A stretch of 64,000 nucleotides of DNA from Chelativorans sp. YIM 93263. GTDB lineage: Bacteria > Pseudomonadota > Alphaproteobacteria > Rhizobiales > Rhizobiaceae. A program made the position numbers and the translations under genes. The stretch is taken from NCBI RefSeq assembly GCF_028767125.1, contig NZ_JAKCWP010000004.1, positions 214,001-278,000 on the forward strand, read 5' to 3'. Below, one piece after another: positions 42,228 through 50,364 of this stretch. The notes beneath the pieces are model-generated. The model was not told where the DNA came from and did not search any database. It was given only the letters and a program-made list of their open reading frames with translations. Each line of letters begins with the position of its first letter. Positions within the stretch are counted from its first letter, which is position 1.

Positions 42228-43321
42228 TATTTCACCTCGAACAGCGAGGAGGGGACATACACTTCGCCGGCCATGAGCTTGCGCGCAGTGCGGATGACGC
42301 CGCCGCTGTGGATATGCATCGTCTTTCCCGAACCCGTAGTTTTCAGGGTCACCTCGAGTTTGCCTACCGGATGCTCGACGAGCAGAAGCCGGTCATCGCC
42401 CGGCGGGCGAATGGCCAGTTCGTCGGCGACCGATCCTTCCAGCATGGCGCAACTCGCCACGCCGATGCCGCCGGTCACGGCAAGCGCGGTATGGGCCTTG
42501 TGCGGCACGAAATAGCGTGCGGCGATATGGCCTTGTTCCCGCGGGGCGGCAAGGATGGCCACCTTCGGCACGACCTTGCCAGTGACGTCCCCCAGACCCA
42601 TCCGCTCGCCGGCGATTTTGCGCATTCTTTCGATCTGGGCAAAGAACTCCCTGTCGGCATCGAGCTCAGCCGCGCTTTCATAACCGGTCTTTCCGATATC
42701 GCTAGCGCGCAGGATCATCATGGGTACTGCCACGTCGATCAGCGTCACCGGAACATTCTCGATGTGTTCGACAGTCTCGCCCGTGGGCAGCAGCTTGTCC
42801 GTTTTCGAGCCAACGATGTCCATAAAGTTGAGCCGGATGGGCGCCGCCGTGCCGGGGACGCCGTCGATGGCCGCGTCTCCCTGGTAGATCACCTCATCTT
42901 CCGTGGTCTGGACCACCGCCTCGATGCGGCTTTGCGTGTTGATGTTGTAGATGACGACAGATGTGGCGCCATCCTTGCGCGCCACCATGCCGGTCTCCAG
43001 CGCGAAGGGGCCTACGCCTGACAGAATGTTGCCGCAGGATGGCGCCGTGTCGACCACGGCCTTGTCGACCGAGATCTGCGCGAAAAGGAAGTCGACATCC
43101 ACGCCCTCGCGCTTCGACGGCGCAACCATCGCGACTTTAGAGGTCAGCGTGTCGGCGCCGCCAAGGCCGTCGATCTGGCGGGCGTCGGGCGAGCCCATGG
43201 CCGCGAGCAGGATTCGGTCCCGCAGGGCCGGATCTTCCGGCAGATCCGTCATGCGGAAATAGGGCCCCTTGGACGTCCCGCCGCGCATCAGGATGCACGG
43301 GATGGCAGTCTGACTGTGCAT
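42227..43321 (-). CDS. PrpF-family tautomerase/isomerase (4-oxalomesaconate tautomerase-like)
   Basis: 364 residues from ATG 43321 (AGGAGA upstream). PrpF pattern: IPCILMRGGTSKGPYFRMTD LPEDPALRDRILLAAMGSPD, QIDGLGGADTLTSKVAMVAP, TAPSCGNILSGVGPFALETG (conserved Cys in PSCGN) and HIHSGGVIRTARKLMAGEVY. Members move a double bond in aconitate-like tricarboxylates: PrpF isomerises 2-methylaconitate, GalD tautomerises 4-oxalomesaconate. Between the TctA-type transporter and the IDH-family enzyme, so it presumably acts on the imported C6-C7 acid. Confidence 0.9.
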   Translation of the reverse strand: MHSQTAIPCILMRGGTSKGPYFRMTDLPEDPALRDRILLAAMGSPDARQIDGLGGADTLTSKVAMVAPSKREGVDVDFLFAQISVDKAVVDTAPSCGNILSGVGPFALETGMVARKDGATSVVIYNINTQSRIEAVVQTTEDEVIYQGDAAIDGVPGTAAPIRLNFMDIVGSKTDKLLPTGETVEHIENVPVTLIDVAVPMMILRASDIGKTGYESAAELDADREFFAQIERMRKIAGERMGLGDVTGKVVPKVAILAAPREQGHIAARYFVPHKAHTALAVTGGIGVASCAMLEGSVADELAIRPPGDDRLLLVEHPVGKLEVTLKTTGSGKTMHIHSGGVIRTARKLMAGEVYVPSSLFEVK

Positions 43322-43329
43322 TTCGTCTC

Positions 43330-45315
43330 CTATCGGAAAGGCCAGGGCAGGTTGAAGAACTCCTGCAGGAGGCCGGCTGGCATGACCAGGTTCAGGGCGT
43401 TTGCCAGCGTCATCATGAAGACCGCCGCGATGGCGGTAAGAATGAGTGTCCGTATCCAGCTTGCCTGCGCCACGAACCGCAGAAACAAGACGAAGAAGAC
43501 GAGAAGGCCGGCAAAGTAGCCGACGAGCGCGACGAGGCCGATAAAGCCGACGAGCCACGCGATAACGGTCCAGGCTCCGCCCCGGATGTCCTTTTCCCGC
43601 GCTGTGGCCTCAGTGTCGAAGTTCGCGGTCGAATCCAGCTTGCCCAGGGCGAGCGGTACCATAGCTACAAGAGTGGTCAGAATGCCGATGATGCCCACCG
43701 AGGTCGGGAACACGCCGCCAAGCATGGTGAGGCCAAGGCTCTCTGTAAGGGTGAACGCGAACACGGCGATCATCAGCCCGCCGAAGAGAAGCTGCGGCCA
43801 GATATGGGAGGCCTGTGCGAGATCGGAGGCGCCCTCGGTCGCGACACCGCCCGAACTGCCGTCCGCTTTCTTCCGCGCGCCCAGCCAGACTGAGATGAGC
43901 GTCAGCGCGAGGATGGCGAGCACGATCGGCCGGTTGAGAAAGGCCCAGCCGGAGAACTGAACGGCCTGGTAGAGGTAGCGCTCGGCCTGTGTCGCCAGCA
44001 CGAAGCCTATGAGAAACGCCGGGCGCGGCCAGCCGAAACGCTTCATGTAAATGCCGATGAGGCCAACGACCAGCAGCGCAATGAGATCGTAGAGGGATCG
44101 TGTCGCCTGGAACGCGGCAAAGGAGATCACCATGATCATGAACGGCGCGACGAGCGCGTAGCGGATGACCGTGAGCCGCGCAATTCCGGGGGCGGCCACG
44201 ATACAAAGAACCGTGCCGAGGACGTTGGCCAGGGCAAGCGACCAGATGATCGTATAGGTCAGATCGAGATTGCGGCCGGCCATCGCGGGGCCGGGTTGAA
44301 CGCCGAGCAGAATAAGCCCGGCGAGAAAGACAGCCATCGAACCCGAGCCGGGTATGCCGAAGAGCAGCGTGGGAACAAGACCGCCGCCTTCCTTGGCGTT
44401 GTTCGCGGATTCAGGCGCGATGACGCCACGAATGTCGCCCTTGCCGAATTGCGAGCGATCCTTCGATGTCTGCACGACGTGGCCGTATGCGATCCAGTCG
44501 ACGACCGAGCCGCCAAGGCCGGGAATTGCCCCGATGGCGGCACCGAGGGTCGAGCAGCGTACGGCCAGCCACTTGTAGGTCCAGGTGTCCTTAAGGCCGT
44601 CGATCCAGCCTTTGCCCAGCTTCGACGTCCCGGCAACGCTTGATTGCCCGCGCAGAAGATCAACGATTTCAGGGACGGCGAAAAGGCCAAGCGCGATGAT
44701 GACCAGCGGCAGACCGTCCATGAGATAGAGAGTACCGAACTCCATCCGGTATTCGCCGGTTGCCGGTGCGGCTCCGATCATGCCGAAGACGAGGCCAAGC
44801 GCTGCCGTTGCGAGACCCTTGGTCAGGTTGCCGCCCGACAGGACGCCGACGATCGAAAGCCCGAACACGGTGAGCGCAAACAGCTCCGGTGAGCTGAAGC
44901 TCAGGATCAGCGGACGGGCGATGATCACAAAGCCGGTCAGGATGACAGCGCCGAGCAGCCCGCCGAGAAGCGAGGCGGAAAAGGCGGCGGAAAGCGCTCG
45001 CGCCGCCTGTCCTTTCTTGGAAAGGGGGAAACCGTCGAGAACCGTCGCCTGGGAGGCCGTAGACCCGGGAATGCCCATGAGGACTGAGGCGAAAGTGTCT
45101 GACGTGGGAATAACCGCGACCAGCCCGATCAGCATGGCCAGTGCCGAGGTGGTGTCCATGCCGTAGATGAAGGGGAGCAGCAGTGAAAGCCCCACTATCC
45201 CGCCCAGCCCCGGCAGAATGCCGACGGCCAGCCCAAGCACCACGCCAAGGGCCATAAACCCCATATGCCCTAGCGTTAATAGATTCATAAAGGCTTCGAA
45301 CAGGGCGTCGAGCAT
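43330..45315 (-). CDS. Tripartite tricarboxylate transporter: TctA fused to a TctB-like domain
   Basis: 661 residues. Residues 1-490 are TctA: GHMGFMALGVVLGLAVGILP GLGGIVGLSLL, then the conserved IPTSDTFASVLMGIPGSTAS QATVLDG, and the repeat AIGAIPGLGGSVVDWIAYGH and LLFGIPGSGSMAVFLAGLIL, giving two inverted hairpin motifs. After a linker rich in Gly/Ala (about 490-512) a domain with four membrane segments (LLFGGLMIAVFAFTLTESLG onward, LVGFIGLVALVGYFAGLLVF FVLFLRFVA) has the TctB pattern. No separate tctB lies nearby, so the small subunit is fused. Works with the binding protein encoded just upstream. Confidence 0.92.
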   Translation of the reverse strand: MLDALFEAFMNLLTLGHMGFMALGVVLGLAVGILPGLGGIVGLSLLLPFIYGMDTTSALAMLIGLVAVIPTSDTFASVLMGIPGSTASQATVLDGFPLSKKGQAARALSAAFSASLLGGLLGAVILTGFVIIARPLILSFSSPELFALTVFGLSIVGVLSGGNLTKGLATAALGLVFGMIGAAPATGEYRMEFGTLYLMDGLPLVIIALGLFAVPEIVDLLRGQSSVAGTSKLGKGWIDGLKDTWTYKWLAVRCSTLGAAIGAIPGLGGSVVDWIAYGHVVQTSKDRSQFGKGDIRGVIAPESANNAKEGGGLVPTLLFGIPGSGSMAVFLAGLILLGVQPGPAMAGRNLDLTYTIIWSLALANVLGTVLCIVAAPGIARLTVIRYALVAPFMIMVISFAAFQATRSLYDLIALLVVGLIGIYMKRFGWPRPAFLIGFVLATQAERYLYQAVQFSGWAFLNRPIVLAILALTLISVWLGARKKADGSSGGVATEGASDLAQASHIWPQLLFGGLMIAVFAFTLTESLGLTMLGGVFPTSVGIIGILTTLVAMVPLALGKLDSTANFDTEATAREKDIRGGAWTVIAWLVGFIGLVALVGYFAGLLVFFVLFLRFVAQASWIRTLILTAIAAVFMMTLANALNLVMPAGLLQEFFNLPWPFR

Positions 45316-45354
45316 AACGGTTTACCTGTTTTCCGGGATAGCCGAGCGGTGGCA

Positions 45355-45388
45355 GCCGGACGCCGCGGCGCGTGCCAGGGCGTCCGGC
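45355..45388 (-). other. Intra-operon hairpin after tctC
   Basis: GCCGGACGCC and GGCGTCCGGC (45355-45364 and 45379-45388) form a perfect 10-bp stem with a 14-nt loop, 8 bp beyond the tctC stop. No T-run. Same position relative to a binding-protein gene as the hairpins at 8521, 17739 and 55734. Confidence 0.75.
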
Positions 45389-45395
45389 AGACGCA

Positions 45396-46499
45396 CTATT
45401 CGAGCGTCACGTTGTAGTTTTCGCTGAGGTAATTACGCACCCAGTCGCGCGCTTCGGGATCGATCGAGGTGGCCACCCGGTAGAGCCCCTCGACGTCGTC
45501 GCCCACAGCCTGCGTGTATTCGCCAAGCACGTCGCCCTTGGCTTCCTGCATCTCCGGGTCGGCAACTGCATCGACGAAGGCCTGGCGATAGGTGTCGATG
45601 ATCTCCTGCGGCGTGCCTTCCGGCAGCATCGCCGGCTTCTGCGCGGCAAACCCCGAGCCGAAGAACGACTTATAAGCGTCGAACGCAACGCCGGAGGGCT
45701 CTTCCCCGTGCATCATCTCGTAGGCTTCCACGAAATGCGGCAGGTCGGGGAAGGTAGGATCGCGCTGGATGTTGCCCTCACCATCGAGCGAGCCCCAGGA
45801 GAACAGCGGCACCGCATCACCGGCTTCAACGAGCGGCGTGACGTTCGTCAGATAGGCCGACGAGGTCTGGTAGTCGATCGTGGCTTCGCCGCGCTCGAAG
45901 GCGAGGCGGCCGTCGCCGCGGCCGGTCATCCCGAAGACATAGCGGACGTTGAGGCCCATTACATGGAAGGCGAGCATCGGCACGAGATCGAGGGACGTGG
46001 CGCCCTGGCTGGCATAGACTAGCTCTTCCTCGGAAAGCTGCCCCAGCTCGGAGGCATCGCTCACGCCGAAGGATGCTGGGATGTAGACCACGCCGCCGGT
46101 CGGCGTGACGAGCACCGGGTTGAGATTTGCATAGTTGTAGCGGACGCGGCTGTCGCCCAGAAGGAACGGGAACTGGGTCGAACCGGAGGTACCGAGCAGC
46201 GCGAGGCCGTCTGGCTGCGCTCTCGCCACGAACTCGTTGGTGCCGGTGATCGATCCGCCGCCGGGAACGTTACGCACCACGACATTCGGCTGGCCGGGCA
46301 GATGCTTTGACAGGAAGGGTGCATAAAAACGCGCCCACACATCCGATCCGCCTCCCTCGGAAAATGGAATCCACCATTCGATCGTCTCGCCGGAAAAGTC
46401 TACGCCGTTTTGCGCGCGCGCGCCGGCAAGCCCCATGGTCGAAAACGCGGCAGCCGAAGCACCGGCTGCGAGAAACTGACGGCGGTTGAACTTTAACAT
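45396..46499 (-). CDS. Tripartite tricarboxylate transporter binding protein (TctC/Bug family)
   Basis: 367 residues. The N-terminus MLKFNRRQFLAAGASAAAFS resembles a Tat signal (NRRQFLAAG) with cleavage near GARA-QN. The mature part has the TctC frame: ETIEWWIPFSEGGGSDVWAR (carboxylate loop), VVVRNVPGGGSITGTNEF, and a C-terminal helix region ending TSIDPEARDWVRNYLSENY. Slightly longer than typical Bug proteins (about 300-325 mature), the extra being in the middle. Preceded by GGGAGG and by a FCD-type operator 33 bp upstream of the start. Confidence 0.9.
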   Translation of the reverse strand: MLKFNRRQFLAAGASAAAFSTMGLAGARAQNGVDFSGETIEWWIPFSEGGGSDVWARFYAPFLSKHLPGQPNVVVRNVPGGGSITGTNEFVARAQPDGLALLGTSGSTQFPFLLGDSRVRYNYANLNPVLVTPTGGVVYIPASFGVSDASELGQLSEEELVYASQGATSLDLVPMLAFHVMGLNVRYVFGMTGRGDGRLAFERGEATIDYQTSSAYLTNVTPLVEAGDAVPLFSWGSLDGEGNIQRDPTFPDLPHFVEAYEMMHGEEPSGVAFDAYKSFFGSGFAAQKPAMLPEGTPQEIIDTYRQAFVDAVADPEMQEAKGDVLGEYTQAVGDDVEGLYRVATSIDPEARDWVRNYLSENYNVTLE

Positions 46500-46531
46500 A
46501 GCTGTGATCCTCCCTGGTCTCTAGTCTCTTG

Positions 46532-46543
46532 AATGTATACAAA
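46532..46543. promoter_or_regulatory. FCD-GntR operator candidate B (AATGTATACAAA)
   Basis: AATGTATACAAA carries the core TGTATACA of the perfect palindrome at 50112 and fits TNGT-N2-ACNA on one side. It lies 33-44 bp upstream of the tctC start codon, overlapping the expected promoter. Confidence 0.6.
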
Positions 46544-46627
46544 CGTGCACACTGAGCGCAGGTACAAGCCGGTGGCCGCCACCCTTGTCTGGCAGACGAC
46601 CACGCGGTCAACTCTATCTTTGCCTGC

Positions 46628-46640
46628 CATATTTAATATG
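46628..46640. promoter_or_regulatory. Palindrome upstream of the second LysR gene
   Basis: CATATT-T-AATATG is a perfect 13-bp inverted repeat 33 bp upstream of the lysR start at 46673. It may be the LysR autoregulatory site; it lies on the lysR side of the tctC-lysR intergenic region, opposite the FCD-type site. Confidence 0.45.
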
Positions 46641-46672
46641 TAAAATGATGAATCGGAGGATATTGATGCAAA

Positions 46673-47566
46673 ATGGACATCAATTGCGATATCATTGATT
46701 TGCGAGCCTTCATCGCGGTCATGGAATTGGGACATTTCCGAAGGGCGGCGGATAGCCTCGCGCTCTCACAGCCTGCGTTGTCCCGGCGTATTCAGAAGCT
46801 CGAGGAGACGATAGGCGCGAAGCTTTTTGCGCGCACTACCCGCCACGTGGAGCCCACCGCTGTCGGGCGGGAGTTGCTCCCCCTGGTGCGGCGATTGATC
46901 GATGAGTTTGATCAATCGCTGTTTTCGTTCCGAGATATCGGGCAGAGACGTGCCGGGCTGATCACCATGGCCTGTCTGCCGACTGCGGCCTTCTACTTTC
47001 TTCCCGCCGTGATCAAGCGCTTCAAGCTTGAATACCCGAACATCCGCTTCCGGATCATGGATCTGAGCGCCAATGACGGACTAAGCGCTGTTTCGCGTGG
47101 CGAGGTAGAGTTCGGCATTAATCTCATCGGTGCTTCGAGTGTCAATCTGGACTTCACACCGTTGCGGGAGGACCCTTTCGTGCTCGCCGCTCATAGAGAT
47201 CATCCGCTGGCCAGGCTGGAAAAGGTCCGCTGGAACGATCTGGAAAACCACTCGCTGATCACTGTCGGGCGCACGAGCGGCAACCGCACGCTGCTCGATA
47301 CGGCTCTCGCAAGCGCCGGAATGCACATGCATTGGACCTACGAGACGACGCATCTTTCGACCTCCCTGGGACTAGTGGAGGCGGGCGTCGGCGTTTCCGT
47401 TCTGCCGCGCATGGCAACGCCGCTCGAAGATCATCCGATTATTGTCGTGCGGCCGATTACGGCTCCGCAGGTGTCGCGGACGATCGGGATTGTTCGCCGG
47501 CGAGGCAGCACCCTTTCGCCGAGTGCGCAGCGCTTCGTCGATATGCTGATCGGCGAGTGGCAGTAG
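46673..47566 (+). CDS. LysR-family regulator between the tct and tcu operons
   Basis: 297 residues. HTH at about 8-66 (LRAFIAVMELGHFRRAADSL ALSQPALSRRIQKLEETIGA); effector domain from 92: GLITMACLPTAAFYFLPAVI, IRFRIMDLSANDGLSAVSRG EVEFGINLIG, LVEAGVGVSVLPRMA. Divergent from the tct-prpF-IDH operon and convergent with tcuAB (gap 11 bp). Position is that of TcuR, the LysR activator of tricarballylate genes in Salmonella. The GGAGGA motif precedes ATG 46673. Confidence 0.9.
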   Translation: MDINCDIIDLRAFIAVMELGHFRRAADSLALSQPALSRRIQKLEETIGAKLFARTTRHVEPTAVGRELLPLVRRLIDEFDQSLFSFRDIGQRRAGLITMACLPTAAFYFLPAVIKRFKLEYPNIRFRIMDLSANDGLSAVSRGEVEFGINLIGASSVNLDFTPLREDPFVLAAHRDHPLARLEKVRWNDLENHSLITVGRTSGNRTLLDTALASAGMHMHWTYETTHLSTSLGLVEAGVGVSVLPRMATPLEDHPIIVVRPITAPQVSRTIGIVRRRGSTLSPSAQRFVDMLIGEWQ

Positions 47567-47577
47567 CGCTCGGACGC

Positions 47578-48669
47578 CTAAATCCCGAAACGCCGCTCCA
47601 TGGCGTAGTGTACGAGTGCACCGAACCGGTAGAGCCCGTGCACGAACTTACTGTAGGGCAGCGTGAGGAAAAGCGCGAAGACGAAGCCGAGATGCAGTGC
47701 CAGGAGAAGGCCCATGGCCGGCGTGACCCGCAGCAGCATCAGGAGAAGTCCGGACACGCCCGTCAGGAACAGCATTACGGTAAACGCCGTATCCATTCCC
47801 AACCGTGATGTATCGACCAGATCCGGGTCGCGTGCGAACTTTGCTTTCAAGAGGCCAATGGGACCGATGGCAAGGCCGATACCACCCGCTGTGCCCAGGA
47901 GCTTAGGCAACTGGTACCACGCGTAAGGTGCCGGCATATCCATGAAATAATGTAGGAGCGTTCCCGACGTCGTCGCCGCGAAGCACAGGAGAAAGCCGTA
48001 GAACGTCAGGTGGTGATAGATGCGGCGGTTGTCCGTCGGCCGTTCGTTTTCATTGTAGCAGCCCACCCCGCCGCCATCGAGATAGCGCAGCGACCCCGCA
48101 TCCTTCATCGCCTGCCAGAGCGACGGAGCGTCATTGGCGCTCCGGCCTGACGCGCCAATATCTTTCCAGAAGGCGCGATAGCCCATGGTGAGCGCGAATA
48201 AGGCGAAAAGCGCGGCGGCACCGAAGATCGTCACCATGGTGGTATGCGGCATCACCCGGTAGAAATTGCCCGTTTCGGCGAAGAGCACACCCGGCTCGTG
48301 CCAGAGCGCGAAGCCGAGGATGAACGCGGCAATGCTGAGCGCAGTGACCAGTGCGATGGCCAGTCCGTTGCGGTCGAACATGGGCTGGAGAAAGGCCGGC
48401 CAGGCGTAACTGCGGTAAGAGTCGTTGCGCACCTGGGCCAGGACTTTCGGGACGTTGACGTCGAATTCATGCGGCGGAGCGAACTGGCAGTCCACATAGC
48501 ACGCGCCGCAGCCGTGGCAGAGATTGGCCAGATAGTTGAGATCGCCGGATGAAAAGGCCCGCCGCATCTCCATCGCGGGGAAGACGGCGCACAATCCCTC
48601 GCAATAACGGCAGGAATTGCAAATGGTCATCAGCCTTTCGGCTTCGGTAATATGGCTAGTGGCCTGCAT
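47578..48669 (-). CDS. tcuB: TcuB: iron-sulfur/heme membrane protein for tricarballylate dehydrogenase
   Basis: 363 residues. N-terminal ferredoxin-like part with two cysteine clusters (MTICNSCRYCEGLCAVFPAM and LANLCHGCGACYVDCQ) for 4Fe-4S centres, then about six membrane segments (VTALSIAAFILGFALW; VTIFGAAALFALFALTMGYR; LTFYGFLLCFAATTSGTLLH) with histidines suitable for heme b. TcuB reoxidises FADH2 in TcuA and passes electrons to the quinone pool. It starts 14 bp inside the tcuA 3' end, so the two are coupled. Close in length to Salmonella TcuB/CitB. Confidence 0.92.
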   Translation of the reverse strand: MQATSHITEAERLMTICNSCRYCEGLCAVFPAMEMRRAFSSGDLNYLANLCHGCGACYVDCQFAPPHEFDVNVPKVLAQVRNDSYRSYAWPAFLQPMFDRNGLAIALVTALSIAAFILGFALWHEPGVLFAETGNFYRVMPHTTMVTIFGAAALFALFALTMGYRAFWKDIGASGRSANDAPSLWQAMKDAGSLRYLDGGGVGCYNENERPTDNRRIYHHLTFYGFLLCFAATTSGTLLHYFMDMPAPYAWYQLPKLLGTAGGIGLAIGPIGLLKAKFARDPDLVDTSRLGMDTAFTVMLFLTGVSGLLLMLLRVTPAMGLLLALHLGFVFALFLTLPYSKFVHGLYRFGALVHYAMERRFGI

Positions 48670-50068
48670 GTCTGGCTGCCTCTTCTCCCGCGATACGTCC
48701 GAACACGCTGCCGATCGTCATGCCCACGCCGGCGGCATAGCCCTGGCCGAGCACGTTTCCGGCCATGATCTCGCCGGCGGCGAAGAGATTTTCCGCACCA
48801 CCCCCCTTGGCCATCTGCATGCGAGAATGGCGGTCGATCCGCGTCCCAAGATAGGTGAAGGTGATCCCCGGGCGAACGGGGTATGCGTAGAATGGCGGCG
48901 CCTCGATCCGCCGCGCCCAGTGCGACTTGGGCGGGGTCAGCCCTTCCGTGTGGCAATCGTCAAAGACCGTGTGATCGAATGTGCCCTCGTGCACCGAGGC
49001 GTTGAAGCCGTTGACCGTGTCGCTGAGCGCCTCCGGTGAAAGCTCCAGCTTCTGAGCCAGTTCGCCGATGCTCTCGGCCTGTATGGGTGGGTAAAGGGAG
49101 GGCATGAACATCTCAATCGACCGCGCATCGAAAATGATGTAGGCGATCTGGTCGGGCTGTGCGGCCACGAGCCGCCCCCATATCGCATAGCGCTTCGGCC
49201 AGAAATCCTCACCCTCGTCATAGAAGCGCTCGGCGTTCTTGTTGACGACAATACCGAAGACTACGCAGTCAAGGCGCGTGATGATGCCGCCGTCGAATTT
49301 GGGCGCGCGCGCGTCGATGGCAACGGCGTGGCACTGCGTCGGATCACCCACCGGCTGGACGCCCTTGTCCAGCAGAAGCCTGAGAATGTCGCCACGATTG
49401 TAGGGCGTGCCGCGGATGAGGAAATTGTCGGCTGGTTCGCCCCAGTATTCCTTCAGCCAGTCGATATTCGCCTCGAAGCCGCCTGCCGCGACCACGTAGG
49501 ATTTTGCCTCGACGACCACCTCCTGATCGAAAATACGCGCCGTCGCCGACCGGCAGTGCCCTCCGACGAGATCGAAATCGGTCACCGGCGCCTCGTAGTG
49601 GATTTCCACGCCAAGTTTCTCGGCGGTCAGATAAAGCGCGTTGAGCATGGCGCGCCCGCCGCCGAGAAAAAAGGAGTTCGTGCGACCAAGACTGAGCGTG
49701 CCGCCAAGCGAGGGCTGGAAGCGCACGCCCTGGCGCGTGATCCAGCCGAGCATCGCTTTTGACTCCGCGATCATGTGTTTGGCGAGCGCCTCGTCGGTGT
49801 GGCCCTGGGTGACACGGGAAAGGTCTTCCCAGAACTCGTCTTCCGTATAGGGCCCCGTCAGGAAATCCGTCGCTTCGTCGTGGGCGCAGCGCATGTTGCG
49901 GGTGTGGCGCGTGTTGCCACCCCGATAGAACTTCGGCGCCTTCTCCAGCACCATGACGCTCGCGCCTTCCCACCGCGCTGCAATCGCTGCGCACAGCGCC
50001 GCATTGCCGCCGCCGACGACAAGCACATCCACTTCCTTGCGCTCACGCGCCTGATCACCTTCGCGCAT
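48656..50068 (-). CDS. tcuA: TcuA: FAD-dependent tricarballylate dehydrogenase
   Basis: 470 residues. FAD-binding Rossmann motif VDVLVVGGGNAALCAAIAAR at 13-32, then KFYRGGNTRHTRNMRCAHDE, SYVVAAGGFEANIDWLKEYW, KFDGGIITRLDCVVFGIVVN, and the C-terminal AGEIMAGNVLGQGYAAGVGM TIGS. These match TcuA of the fumarate-reductase-like family, which oxidises tricarballylate to cis-aconitate. A fourth carboxylate or methylated substrate cannot be excluded. A perfect FCD-type operator lies 44 bp upstream of ATG 50068, separating control of tcuAB from that of the AbgB operon. Confidence 0.92.
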   Translation of the reverse strand: MREGDQARERKEVDVLVVGGGNAALCAAIAARWEGASVMVLEKAPKFYRGGNTRHTRNMRCAHDEATDFLTGPYTEDEFWEDLSRVTQGHTDEALAKHMIAESKAMLGWITRQGVRFQPSLGGTLSLGRTNSFFLGGGRAMLNALYLTAEKLGVEIHYEAPVTDFDLVGGHCRSATARIFDQEVVVEAKSYVVAAGGFEANIDWLKEYWGEPADNFLIRGTPYNRGDILRLLLDKGVQPVGDPTQCHAVAIDARAPKFDGGIITRLDCVVFGIVVNKNAERFYDEGEDFWPKRYAIWGRLVAAQPDQIAYIIFDARSIEMFMPSLYPPIQAESIGELAQKLELSPEALSDTVNGFNASVHEGTFDHTVFDDCHTEGLTPPKSHWARRIEAPPFYAYPVRPGITFTYLGTRIDRHSRMQMAKGGGAENLFAAGEIMAGNVLGQGYAAGVGMTIGSVFGRIAGEEAARHAGH

Positions 50069-50111
50069 TGTCTCACATGGTCTTTTGATTGTGACAGCGT
50101 TCTACATACAT

Positions 50112-50123
50112 TTGTATACAAAG
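50112..50123. promoter_or_regulatory. FCD-GntR operator candidate C (TTTGTATACAAA)
   Basis: TTTGTATACAAA is a perfect 12-bp palindrome meeting the FadR-family TNGT-N2-ACNA rule, centred about 50 bp upstream of the tcuA start codon. It is the reference copy for the related sites at 38514 and 46532. Confidence 0.7.
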
Positions 50124-50364
50124 TGATGCAATGCGCGAACGGGAGATTTTCTCTATGAGGGAGGCAATCGCGACCGAACGCAAACACCTGTGCTTCGCTC
50201 CGCCCAAGCATCAAGAGGTCGCGAGGAGCTTCGGCTGATCACCGACATTCGAGATCAGCGCAGACTTCCCCATGTTCGTCACATTGAGGCTTGCCGTTGG
50301 TATTCGAGCCGGAGCGGTCCCCAAGCGCAACAACGCTTGGGGACACCCGATGTTTTCTTGCCCG

